Shown here: positions 53,028 to 64,000 of the stretch, one piece after another
How positions within the stretch are numbered: position 1 is the stretch's first letter
Layout: every line of letters begins with the position of its first letter
From: Paragyromitra xinjiangensis
Lineage: Eukaryota; Ascomycota; Pezizomycetes; Pezizales; Discinaceae
Assembly (NCBI GenBank): GCA_038503065.1
Contig: JBCAMK010000007.1
Location: 682,001-746,000, forward strand
DNA length: 64,000 nt
Direction: 5' to 3'
The notes under the pieces: generated by a model
Database searches by the model: none
What the model was told of the DNA's origin: nothing
What the model saw: only the letters and a program-made list of their open reading frames with translations
Translations under genes and position numbers: made by a program

Positions 53028-55243
53028 ATGGATGAATCTCTATCCATTGAAGAAACAAACAAACTTCGTATCTCTCTCGGTCTCAAGCCTCTCAAAGTTG
53101 AGCCTGAGTCGAGGCCCTCCGGCAATCCTACAGGTGAAGAGACTTACGACAACTCGGTCGAAGGTCAAGAGCGACGAGCTGTCGATAACTGGAAGCGGAA
53201 CGAGGCGGAGGTTGAGAAGGAGACTGCAAGGAAGGCGAAACTCGATACTATAAAAAGGGCGCGCGATGCTGCTAGACGGTTCGCGCAGCTTGAGGGGAAG
53301 GGGCTGGGGGAAGAGGATGAGAATGAAGAGGATACAACTACATGGGTCAAGAAGATGAAGAGGCGACAAAAGAAGCTGGCGGAAAAGATGGGGAAAGAAA
53401 AGGAGGAGGAGCTTGAAAGGGCTGCGAAAGAACATAAGGAGTATGGCGCAGAGGATTTAGCTGGCGTTAGAGTTGGGCATGATTTTGAAGAGCTGCGTGA
53501 GGGCGAGGAAGGCACCATTTTAACGCTCAAGGATAGCACTATCGAGGAGAATGAAGGTATGCTTCTTGCTCTTTTTTTATGATATAGAACATTGTGGTAC
53601 TGACTTCTGGTCATTAGAGGATGGTGACGAGCTTGTATCAACCGATCTAGCGGAGAGAGAGCGACTTCACGAGCGACTAGAGTTAAAGAAAAAGAAGCCG
53701 GTTTATAATGCTTATGATGAGGATATGTCTGGAGAAAAAGGCGTATTGACCCAGTATGATGAAGAAATCAATGGGAAAAAGAAAAAAAGGTTTGTACTCG
53801 ATGGTTCTGGCAGCTCTGCAGACATCAATGCTCATCGGGAAGAAGTGGTCGAGAAACTCAAAGCAAAGTCTATCATCATCAATTTAGATACGCCGAGTCA
53901 GTATCCCCAACTTCTCTATTCAATTACTAAGCTGTTCGTTGATACACCGCTAATAAACCAACTATGATTACAGAGTCCGAAGTTACCTCTGACTACGTCT
54001 TAGACATGAAAATTCGGAAGCCCAAGAAAAAAAAGTCAAAATCGACCCGCAAGAAGTCTGAGGATGACGACGACAGCCTTGCCCCACCGCCAGCCGATAA
54101 CGAAGTCCTAGAGCCTGACGCTAATTCCATGGAGGTCGACTCCGCCCCCGTAGTTGCGCCAAAGCCGAAGCGTGCCTACAAAGAGACATCTTTCGTTGAT
54201 GACGAAGATCTGCAGGATTCACTCGCCCTCCAACGCCGCGCAGCCTTGAAGAAGCGCAAAATGCTAAAACCTGACGCCTTTGCCCGCAAGCTCCTGGAAG
54301 AATCGGCAGCAGAAGCAGCAGAAGCATCTGTCAAGGCAGAAACTGTGATGGCTGAGGATGACGATGAGGAGGGGCCCGGACTTATCATCGACGAGACAAC
54401 TGAATTCGTAGCCAATTTAAGAGCAGCTGTCATCCCGGAACGCAAAAAAGTCAAGCCTCAATCCGCCAGAATTACCTCCATGGCAGAAGACATGGAGGAA
54501 GCTGAGGATGGGGCAGAGGAGATGGAGGTCGATCAAGATGACCAAAGCGATCATAAGCCTACCACCCCCAAGTCCCCGGTGAAACCTCCCTCGGGAGCTC
54601 TGGAATTCTCCAGCACCGGTCTAGAGGAAGAATCAACGATGTCTCGAGGTGTTGGTGCTACCCTTGCTATGCTCCACCAGCGTGGTCTCATCAAGCGGGA
54701 TGAAGAAGCGAAGAATAAAGTCCAACTCCTCCGTGATCGCGAAAACTTCAATGTACAAAAGCGACTGCGTGAGGTTGAGGCGGAGGAAAAGGCCAAGTCG
54801 CAAAGGTTGCGCGACAGACAGAGTGGGAAATTTGACCGTATGTCTGCAAGGGAAAGGGAGGAGCATGCGAGGTGGGAGAATAAGCAGAGGGATCTTCAGG
54901 AGGCGAGAGATCTTCAGCAACGGTTCAAGGATTATAGACCAGATGTCAATTTGGAGTATAAGGACGAGTTTGGAAGGGATATGACTGCAAAGGAGGTTCG
55001 TTCTATCTTCGCCTAATCGCGCCGTTCTGTGGCTAATATGGTTGTTTTTGAAATTAGGCTTTCAAGAATCTCTCGCATCAGTTCCACGGAAAGGGTTCTG
55101 GCAAGGCAAAGACCGAAAAGAGACTTAAGAAGATCGAAGACGAGAAAAAGAGGGAGGCAACTTCGAGCTTAAACACAAATTCGGCGAGTGCTGTGCAAGC
55201 TGCTGCCAAAAAGGGCAAGCAAGCTGGTGTCAGGTTAATGTAA
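53028..55243 (+). CDS. SNU66: SNU66/SART1-family U4/U6.U5 tri-snRNP splicing protein
   Basis: Component of the U4/U6.U5 tri-snRNP needed for spliceosome activation; nuclear (family knowledge). Exons are 53028-53556, 53618-53896, 53974-54995 and 55058-55243, coding 671 aa. The start is fixed by MDESLSIEETNKLRISLGLKPL, the diagnostic N-terminal motif of SART1. The middle has GVRVGHDFEELREGEEGTIL followed by TLKDSTI, then the KKKKPVYNAYDED segment. The C-terminal exon rebuilds KEAFKNLSHQFHGKGSGKAK and TEKRLKK, the family's signature end, closing GVRLM. Strongly charged and coiled-coil-rich (KETARKAKLDTIKRARDAARR; EREEHARWENKQRDLQEARD). Introns use GTATGC, GTCAGT and GTTCGT donors. The length fits filamentous-fungal orthologues, which are shorter than human SART1. 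It lies 527 bp after the AT-hook-repeat gene and converges on the CorA-like gene. Confidence 0.96.
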
Positions 55244-55638
55244 AGGGATGGCTAAGTGGCTAAGTTGTATCGTGCACTATGCCGAGACTTGTAGTGTTTA
55301 GGGAGGAATTGGCTTTGGACAAGATGAATTGAGATTTTATATTAGAGAGTTAAAATCAGAAATTATAGGCAGGTATTATAAATTCATAATCTTCTCTTGA
55401 TAGTAAACAAATTTAAAACGCCACCAACTTATACTTATCATATTCCCGTTTAACCTCCTGAGCAATAATTTTCCTCGGGAACTTCTCACAAAATTCAATC
55501 CGCTATGCAGTAGGTACGTTCAACAAATCTAAAGCACTCTGATGATCTCTGCTGTAAAGTCAATAAAACCTCTTGTTAGCAACACTCTAAACCAGCGCAC
55601 ACGCACACATCGCTTCTAACTCGTGCTTACCTTCCACC
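55244..55638. other. Shared 3' region of convergent SNU66 and CorA-like genes
   Basis: 395 bp between two stop codons, A/T-rich, fitting back-to-back 3' UTRs. No gene seen. Confidence 0.7.
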
Positions 55639-57924
55639 TTAAACGGTCTCCCCCACACGCCTAGTAGCCTCCCTTGTCCGTTTCTTTGTATCCTGCTGTT
55701 GAAACCACTCTTTCATCTCCACACCATTCCTCCGCCTATGCGACATATAAAAAACCGTCGCCAACCCAGCCCCAAGTATAACACAAACCATCACAGTTGT
55801 TCCAATCCTCACAGCACTAGAGTGACCAAACATCCATATCAACACCAACGACATCGCCGATAATGCTGCTAGAAGAACAACCTTCCAAGATCTCTTCGCG
55901 AACCAAAACATATAGTCAAGAGTCGGTATATGTGCGCCGGGAGATATTTTTGCGTTTGTTCGAACTTTGTCAGGGATTTGTGCTATTACATGTTGGCTAG
56001 CTCGACTACGAACAGTAATACGGAATACGTAGGAGCCGAGGACGAGAACAATTGCTAGTACGATGAATTGAGATGGCCTGTAGTTTTCACTCCAGCCCTG
56101 TGTTTTTTTTTGTTAGGCGGGGCTCAAGGGTTTGACATCAAAATGTAGTTAAGGTTCCAGGAGTGCTTACTTGAAGCTGCATGCCAAACGTTGATGTTGC
56201 AAACCCCAAGGGAATGAAAAAAAACGCTAATTCAGTGAGTCTAGATATACTCTCAGCCTGTGAGATGGCTCTCTGGCTCTCAACGATAGCCATTGAAGAC
56301 ATTAAAGCACCAAAGGTCCTCTCGGTACGCTCCTTTAGACCCTCGACGTGGGTTAGTGTTTCTTTGAATAGTGGTTTGAATTTCTTGAGATCATGTTGTT
56401 CCACGACTGCGAGTGTTGTACGGATCTTTTCACTATCATCAACGAGGCCCTTCCTCCAGGAACCTAGAACTACACGCCATGTGACCAGTTGTTTTTGGAG
56501 TGTGTTGTTGTCTGACATTAGCGTGTCGACTTCGTCGAGGAATTTGTCCATCTCTCGGAGAACGCTGTTCCAGTCGTTGATCATGAAATGGAATAGTAGG
56601 TTGAGGAATGATGAGCTTGAGGTTATGTCCATTGCGCCTTCGGTTTCTGTATCCCCGATTACGGTGTCTTTGATCCTGGTAATGAACCGTACTACTTGGT
56701 TCCGTGTACGTGGATCGTTGGTAAATTCTGGCATATATAAAGAGCCGTCGAAATCCTGATAAGACGGGGTTGCCTGTATGTTTCGGTTATTGAAACTGTA
56801 GAAAAAATTATCTCTAGTTCCAACTACTTCTTTTACGGGATCAAACAGAAACACTCCTGATATAGAAAAGATATAAGCCAGTTATTCCATCATAAAGACA
56901 CCATCTCCCCTTTAGCAGAACCAACTTACCAGTCCAACCGTTATCATTGTTTTGCCGAAGAAAAGATATTCGTTCTTCCACCGCAACAGCAGTCGTGGTT
57001 AGTTTGTTTGCTACATGTTCTCCAATGGCGTCAAACGGTCGATGCATATTATTATACTGCCGGCCCTCCGGAGAAGTAATCCAGTTGTTCTCATCATCCC
57101 CAACCGCTCCCCAACGGGCAGATTTATGTAAAGCACTTCTTTTCCAAATTGACGAAAAGAATGTTTTCGGCTTAAGTAAGAATGGCATAGAAGGGAGAGC
57201 ATCCCGTATTTCTACAAGATCCTTATGTCCCTTCAGCGTATAATTAGTGTCGACCAACTGATCAGCAAAGAAATTCGGGTCAAGATTAAGCGTAGAACCA
57301 AGAGCTTCAATCATAGCTGGTGATAAATCTTCCACGAGAAACAACCGTACGAAAACATCCGCGGGCTTCGGTAACTCTAGGAATGCTCTAAGAGAGCTAT
57401 ATCCAAGCTTTTTCTCCCGTGGCTTATCTGGGTCAGGACCAAAAAACAGGTCTATCGATGTCGAGTCCCCAAAAACGTAGGGCTCTGAGCATGTCCAGTC
57501 TTGTTTGATATCTAGTATTATAACATCTACTTTGTCGGGGTTTAAGCATGGTCGAAAAACAGCTTGCAGTATCTGTTTTATGCATCCAACAAGTACACAT
57601 GTATGCTTCAGCAACAGCCCTACACAGTGGTGCTCCGTGCGGTTATAAAATTAAACTCACCGGCGAGTCTGTCGCTACACGCTTAACATATGAAAGGTAG
57701 CTCCCCACAGGGAACTTTGGCGGATGCGTTGGTGGGTATTCATAAGGGGTATCATCATCAACGCCTAAAGTAACGCTAGCAGCAGCTCCAGAATTGTTAA
57801 CAGGCGTATTTCTACCACTGGCGCTTAATGATGCTTGAGTCTGCAGCGATTTGATAGAAGCAGTGATGCTATTATTCGAGGGATGTCGTGATGCCACCGG
57901 AGCAGGTAATATGGGGTCGGTCAT
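55639..57924 (-). CDS. CorA-like (Mg2+/Zn2+ transporter superfamily) membrane protein
   Basis: Putative divalent-cation transporter of the fungal CorA-like group, 683 aa. Exons (minus strand) are 57924-57661, 57572-56930, 56856-56171 and 56097-55639. The start (MTDPILPAPVASRHPSN) opens a disordered Ser/Thr N-terminus; a soluble domain then runs to about residue 500 with long helices (SQRAISQAESISRLTELAFF). TM1 (about 512-531) ends in STFGMQLQ, at the place of the CorA GMN signature, here GMQ. TM2 is about 541-556 (FIVLAIVLVLGSYVF). Two more hydrophobic segments follow (about 603-621 and 628-648), giving four predicted TMs against two in bacterial CorA. The C-terminus is basic and cytosolic-looking (KKRTREATRRVGETV). 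The acceptor of intron 1 (57573-57660) is the least certain border; I chose the in-frame CAG before ILQAVFRP. Transported ion and membrane are not known. Confidence 0.85.
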
Positions 57925-60900
57925 AGTAAAAACACTAGCGGATACGGGATGTAGGCCGAAGTTGGGAAAGTTTTATGCAGAGTGGTCTGGGGGAGAAGAG
58001 GTTCTACGTGGATCGGTGCCTGGGGAAGGGACATTCTCAGCCTCAGCTAGGGTTATTGCTGTTGAGGTTGGCTGCCTATCATTCGTAAGGCTTGGCATCT
58101 GCCTACATGGTTCGGTTCGAAATTACGGGTAAATACAAGTGATTTTCACTGATCGGTCCGATTCCATCGGCATACCTAGTGGAACTGAGAACTTGGGTTT
58201 CTATTACGAAAAATAAACTCTTTTTATGCACCCTTCCGCGGAGATGCTCAAAGGCCCAGGATGATCTCACCGGTGAGATCTTTGTACGGAAGGTTGCTTT
58301 ATTACTCAAATCTCACAGATTTAACGAAACCTCTGGAAGCTTGTCTTTGAATATGGTGCAGTACTTAGTTGTAATTAGTCCTTGAAGTTGGACAACAAGC
58401 ATTTTCACGAACATTTAGAACCTCAAAACCGACTACTCATGGGCAGCCAGACAGTAGCTACCAATAATCTAGTAGTGTAGAAGAAATATAGAAGTTCCTG
58501 CTATAACACGTTGGTCAATAGGAAGATCTGTAGATTCGAACCCGAAGAAAAATACAGCAGAGAACATAGAGGGTTCCTGCACAGAACCACACGGTACTTT
58601 ACAAAATTGTGGGCACGGCACAAACAAAACCGGACTGAGTCCGTTGTTCCACGCCTTGTGAGCGACAGAACTCACTGGCAATTCCCCAAGTCCACTTTCC
58701 GTTCTCAGGTAGAGCACCGCAATACTGTACACGCGGCCCTATGTCCACTTTACAAATATCCTCAAAACCACTTCCGTTTACGCTCTCACCATTCAATATG
58801 ACCCGAAGAGTTTCCGGAAGTAAACAGGCGCTAATTATAGGGAGATGTCCCAGAAGCAAAATCACGGCAGATCAGAGACCCTAAAGGGCCCAGAACTCCG
58901 AACCGTAAGGAAGTCATACCAGCTTTTCCCCGCTACCGTATATTTGAATGATTATAATATACTCCGACGAAGCCAGTGGGTGCAATAAATCGATAACTTA
59001 TATGGTTGTTTATGATATAAATGCGCCTCAAAATCACGAATCTGAAACAGCATAGTATCAGTTCTGGCAAATTCGAGGCCACTACAATCAAACGCTTGCC
59101 ACATCTACTACCTATCACGCGATTTTTTAGCCGATTGTGCCCGTGGGTTTGAAGCAGATGGTAATATTGTTTTCGATCCCATCGTGATGTTCGTTAAACT
59201 CGAACTGCATGACTGAGCCTGAGTGTGTGTATCCTAAACAGACGAGCTAAAGGGTAGCATCAAGGTTGTTGAATCCACGAACTGAAACTCATGAAATGAT
59301 ATCCTTTTTCGCTAGGCTTGCATTTTGGTTACCATGGTACCCATACCAAACTTGGTCTTGTTTTAAACACGTACAACTGTTCCCGCCTAGGCCAGTAGCC
59401 TCATGCGTATTACGTTCAACCGATGATTTGTTTGATATATACCTCTAATCGGGATGTCTCCCCATTAGTTATCACGGCAGTTCCGTGACTATTTCCGTCG
59501 TTTGCTGCTACCTCCCATGTTTTAGAATTCCGAGTGATTATCTATGATGAAACACAATCAGCCAATCACTGACTTGTTTAGTTTATTTTCCGAACCCGAT
59601 TTGCCATATCCACCCCTTCCATCTTTCAAAAATCCCTATTCTGCCTTTACGCCCCTTAACCATCATGCGTTGTCACCAACAGATCTACTCACGTCCCGAG
59701 GTCTAGGACATCACCCCCGGAAACCGAGATGCACCCCGCAAATTACCGGGGTCTGTGAAAGCTTCACAAATCACATTGCATTAGCACCTGGCGTAAGGCC
59801 ATTTCCGTGCACACATAATTGGCAATGTTAGGCTCATCAAAAACCACGCTCGACGTATTGTTGGCGGGGGTGGCCCCAGCTCCTGATCGGACTAAAGGAT
59901 AGCTTCCCGAAGAGGGGAGCAGCTCTAGCAGCTGTAGAATCCTCGTTATGGTTTAGACCTTTATGTATGATAGACTAATCACAAGTAAGCAATTTCCAAA
60001 CACTCAGTGAATATTGATACTCCCTCCGGCTCTGACTGCCGTTTGTTGAGGCCAAAACGGATGAAAACCCAACGCGGAGAAATTATACACGAATTAGAGA
60101 CCAGACTAATGCCGTTACATGTTTTGCCATAGACTGTAATTGTGTGATAATGTGCACGTGGGCAGGACCTTGCTTCAGGTCGTAGAACATCCAGGGAAGG
60201 CTTTTGAACGTCTGTGCACGTTGTTCGAGTTCCCCTCTGGTGCAGTGACTTAGACCTCCTGGAGGGAGATCAGGGGATCTCCCTCTAGATCTTGTGGCAG
60301 GTGAATATGATTCGTAAGCTTTGGGGAGTCTTGAAGAGAATTCGATGTCTGACGGCCGTAGGTTTTCGCTTTTTCGTGGAGAACTTCAAGCTAGTGCTTG
60401 GTATGAACCTTGATGGCTGAGTGCCAGCTCACCCATCCCCAGCTAGGCAACTCTGCCCAAGATGTCATGAAGAGAAAGAGACCCAAACGCGGAACCCCTG
60501 AATGTCTTACATAAAGTTTTGTGGGGAACGGATCTCGGGAGGCAGACTGCCGAGTGTTCCTTTTTTCTTTTCTTTTTCTTTTTTTCGTGGCTGGGTTTCG
60601 GTACTTGTTTTGCTAGTACTTTTGCGCGCGTGCGCCTGAACACGTGGTATCTTTTTCCCTTATTTTTTTTGAATCGTGGTTTTATTGGTTTCTGGGATGC
60701 AACAAATGTCATGGCGTGGATAGAAAACCCTTTTTCTACCCGCCACCCAAAAATAAAGAAAAATAAATAAGGAAATAATATTATTATAGCTGCTACGGTC
60801 CGTCACTAACCGTAAGCCCCTTGTAGTGCAACAATGTTGTACCAGATATGCACGTGACCCGAAGACTTTTCGGCTGAATGAGCTGTGTCATTGGGCAGCC

Positions 60901-63900
60901 GCGTGTTGCCTACCTACCAAATTAATAACTGAGGCAACCGATGAATCCATCAACCTACCTCAATTGTCCCCATCACGTAGATTTCTGAAATAAGGGATTT
61001 ACGAACACTTGCAGTATATCTGTACGGCACGCGAGCTTGTTGAAGTTATCGGTTGAAGTTGCAGAAACTTTACTAGTGATAGTAATCGCTCTAAACTCGC
61101 AGTAGTCCCACAATTGATTAACTCAGTGCTAATGATGACTGATAGGACATTAAATGTTCCGGGGTTACTGCTGTCCCGGATATATGGCCAGCAGTCTCCT
61201 TCAAATTTCTCTGCGTGGTTATGTGATATGCTGTAATCCCGTAGTATCCAAGGTATTCTTGCAATGCGACTTTCGACCACACAAAGATCTCGGATGAGGT
61301 CTTCAACGAGTAATTCCTGACTGCTGCTCTGACCACGTCCTTAAAGCCGTCTCGATTTCCCAAGAAGTACACGCTGTGCCTTTCCGTTATATCACTTAGC
61401 ACCACCTACAGCTCTTTACCCTCTAAAAAACACCGCTTGCCAGTTCTGTCAGTCCTTCCTAAGACCGGGCTTATTCCAAATCAAGAACGACCCCGGCTGT
61501 GTAAAAGATAGGAATGGAACGAGACTTTAGGGGAAGCAGTTTCAGCAAGATGTTATCTTCTCGGGGGGCGCTCATCTGATAAGACCACCGCGACGGAAAC
61601 GGTACCCGACCAAACCGCAACTGCTACCAGGGATTTCGAGGCAAAAAGGCCTTGGATATGGCGTTATCGACAGAAGCGTGTGTATTCGTTCACCCTCATG
61701 GCTATAGGGAGAAGAAGGCATGGCAACTCTTGGAGCCAGGCGCAAGGGGTTCTTTTCACGGCAGGGAAACCGTCAAAGGAAGTCGTTTACGGCTTGGAAT
61801 ACCAACGTAAAGCGTTAGGTTACCCTTGATAACCGGAGAATTGTGCCAACCTTTGAGTTTCCAACTATTGCTTAACCGTCACTAGGCATGTCCGTAGAAA
61901 CCTGCCATGAAATTCTGTTCCGGAATTTGTTGCTCTTCATTTGAGCATCTCGTAGGAGGCGTTGTTGAAGCACTGCTTTACGTTCTCGTATTCTAGAGTA
62001 GATATGTAGGTTGGAGATCGACTCCACCTGTGTCTCTATTAGTAATAGTGTCTCTAATTCCAAATCATATAAGCTTCCTACGGGCTGGGACAACCCGCCA
62101 AGCATGTTAGACATCATAACTCCTTGCTTAATGATTTGTCAATAAATGGCTGCGTGAGATCAGGAGGGTGGATAAGGCAAGAAACAATGCTTGGTATCGC
62201 TATATGCACGTGGCATTACCACGGTCGGAATTGTGCTACACGCGAAAGGATATGAGCCTAATACGAGACTGAGTGATATATCATGATTGGTGGCGAATGA
62301 TTAATTGAGTCGTATTGAGGGGATTTTAAAATTAACCCTAACCCTTGGGTCCAGGCTGCTTAAAATGCACACTTTGGCTCATAAGCTTAGTAACGCGCAG
62401 GTACTCTCTTTGTCGCAACGGGAAAATATAAGAGCCAAAAGCAACATCTATGAGCCATTTCAGGGTAACCACGGTATGGTACTCAGAGCAAGGCAATTCT
62501 TGCTGACAGTTGATTCAAAACATGGTCGCAATTGGGAGCTTCGAGCCGATCACCGAATGTTCTTTCTTTTGCTCTTTTTGCGTTGGTATTTTCAGTCACT
62601 CCGTAACGGGAATATCGCCTGTATTTTAAGACCTATCCACGTGATGGCTAATTTGTGGGGGATGCGCTGGAAAATTCGGGTTCTTGTGGATTGGCAGTTA
62701 GCAAGCCGATTTATTTCCCAGTTTAGTTCTAAGGTGGCGTGAAACTCATTAATAAAAGCTCAAGGAGTTAGCAATTTTTTTTTCTTCCTGAAGGTTAAGG
62801 GGGGAAAAAATTTCTCCTGAGAGAAATGATATCTGATGCCGCATTTTGGGCTAGGAAAGCAGAGCTCTTCCGTCTCATGATGGCGGCCAACGCCGACTTC
62901 AATAATTTACGAGGCGGAACAAATCGGAATCGGTGATTGATTTGCCAGGCAATTTGGAATTGCCGTCACGCACTGGAAGTTTCGAAGTTGAAGGCTGTTT
63001 TTGCTCTAGTCTTTCATTTGGGGCAACGAATCCCAAAGATGCAGGTTGTCAACGCCCGTGCGCGGGTGCCACTGCGCGTGCATGATTTACGTAACCGTCC
63101 GGAAAAAACAACAGGGGCCCAAGCATGCAAGACAAACCTAAAAAATTTTAGTCCATCTCACCTTCCAACCTCCTCACCTGACAAGCTGAACGAACATCGT
63201 GAGAAGAAACCCTGTTGGGATTACCATGAGCTAAAGCCTGCTCAACAATTTGGCTGGCCATGGCCTCTCTTTCTCGGTAATTTAATTTGCTGCTGGAACC
63301 GGGAGAGGACACCTCGAAGGGAAACGTAGCCGTAAACTCTTTGGGGATGATTGTGAATTGGAGTTTATTATTGCTTGGATTGCTTTTTAATTCCAACAAA
63401 GACTTTACCGACGTTGGAGGTACATGTAGCAATTTGTATGCACCGTGCCGTTACCCAGATGGGGGGACTGTTGGGATAGAGGTGATCAGTCGGTGTTGAA
63501 AAGAAAGGTTCTTGTAAGGTGTCTTTATACTGGGGATGATAAGCATAGCCTCATCTTGAATTCACTCCAGCGAAGATAGGGCAGATCAACGCTTGGAGTT
63601 GCCCATACGTGAATCGAAGGAAACAAAACAAAGGAAGTTGAAAAAGAAACAAACGTGAAATCGAGGATCCAAAAAATTCCCGGAGAAAAAGGAAGGGTGG
63701 AATAAAAAAAACCCCAGATTTTGCAAGGATGCAGCCGCACAGACAAACAACCGAGACAGCTGGGATGAGGTCATGTGTTACAAAGTCCCTTTCCCCTGGT
63801 TTCTGGCGACTTCCCAAAGCCCAGGTGCTTACAGGTGAGTTTGTAACCGCGCTGAGCTCCTTTGCAACGACGCATCATCACCACAACATTGCAACTTGGA

Positions 63901-64000
63901 TGAGCTGAGGCTCCGTGCCTGCCGACCTTCAACCATCAGGCGGACGTCCCTTCTTGTCATTTGGTGTTAGCTTATTTACCGACTATCCAGTCTTCGGTTC
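57925..64000. other. Gene-free interval at the right end of the window
   Basis: 6.1 kb with no supportable gene. The first part is the 5' flank of the CorA-like gene. Several 80-145-codon open frames occur (for example 61872-62117 minus, which begins with two ATGs), but none shows family resemblance or splice continuation. Also present are a T/C tract (60559-60586) and one TACATGTA palindrome (near 63421). Confidence 0.5.
60559..60586. repeat. Polypyrimidine (T-rich/C) tract
   Basis: A 28-bp run of only T and C in noncoding DNA, similar in style to 9561-9602. Confidence 0.85.

Noticed and set aside
58525..58560. GATTCGAACCCG resembling a tRNA T-loop (minus strand)
   Set aside because: The flanking bases do not form a 5-bp T-stem and no D-arm, anticodon arm or acceptor stem can be found.
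61872..62117. 81-codon minus-strand frame beginning with two ATGs
   Set aside because: Plausible helical composition but no homology, no neighbours and a length expected by chance in 6 kb of noncoding DNA.
62332..62346. AACCCTAACCC-like telomeric motif
   Set aside because: Only about one and a half units; not a telomere or an interstitial telomere array.
63148..63432. 94-codon minus-strand frame with exon-like composition
   Set aside because: No ATG, an in-frame stop closely upstream and no convincing acceptor site.

Overview
This window is nuclear DNA from a filamentous ascomycete (Pezizomycotina). Genes are split by short introns of about 50-95 bp with GT..AG ends and CTAAC/CTGAC-like branch sites. 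Conserved proteins have fungal architectures: a Cdc31-type centrin with expanded central EF-hands, an epsin with a Q-rich tail, a fungal CorA-like transporter and a four-finger C2H2 factor. I cannot fix the order; low gene density and a 5S rRNA-like relic would fit a gene-sparse genome such as some Pezizomycetes, but that is inference.

Layout: (1) 1-728, 3' part of a centrin gene (+). (2) 6131-7736, a four-finger C2H2 transcription factor (-). (3) 7737-24186, about 16 kb with no supportable gene. (4) 24187-26192, epsin with ENTH domain (+). (5) 29196-30574, YqjM-like old-yellow-enzyme flavin oxidoreductase (+) with a TATA box. (6) 31145-32662, DUF1992/DNAJC28-like putative mitochondrial protein (-), head-to-head with (7) 32858-34729, a SET-domain lysine methyltransferase (+). 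(8) 38848-40746, unrecognised Ser-rich acidic protein (-). (9) 46130-52500, an eight-exon nuclear-type protein of about 1975 aa with nine AT-hook-like tandem repeats (+). (10) 53028-55243, SNU66/SART1 tri-snRNP protein (+). (11) 55639-57924, four-TM CorA-like transporter (-), convergent with SNU66. (12) 57925-64000, no supportable gene.

These are ordinary dispersed housekeeping and regulatory genes. I see no biosynthetic cluster, operon, defence island, CRISPR array, tRNA or intact transposon. Noncoding DNA holds an inverted-repeat element (2549-2972), a near-perfect 77-bp hairpin (35401-35477), a decayed 5S rRNA-like fragment (about 28421-28469), several short tandem duplications, and a marked excess of the palindrome TACATGTA (10 copies by eye, about 1 expected), all outside coding exons. 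The least described protein is the AT-hook-repeat gene at 46130-52500.

Exon borders were read by hand from splice signals and frame continuity. Each total coding length was checked to be a multiple of three.
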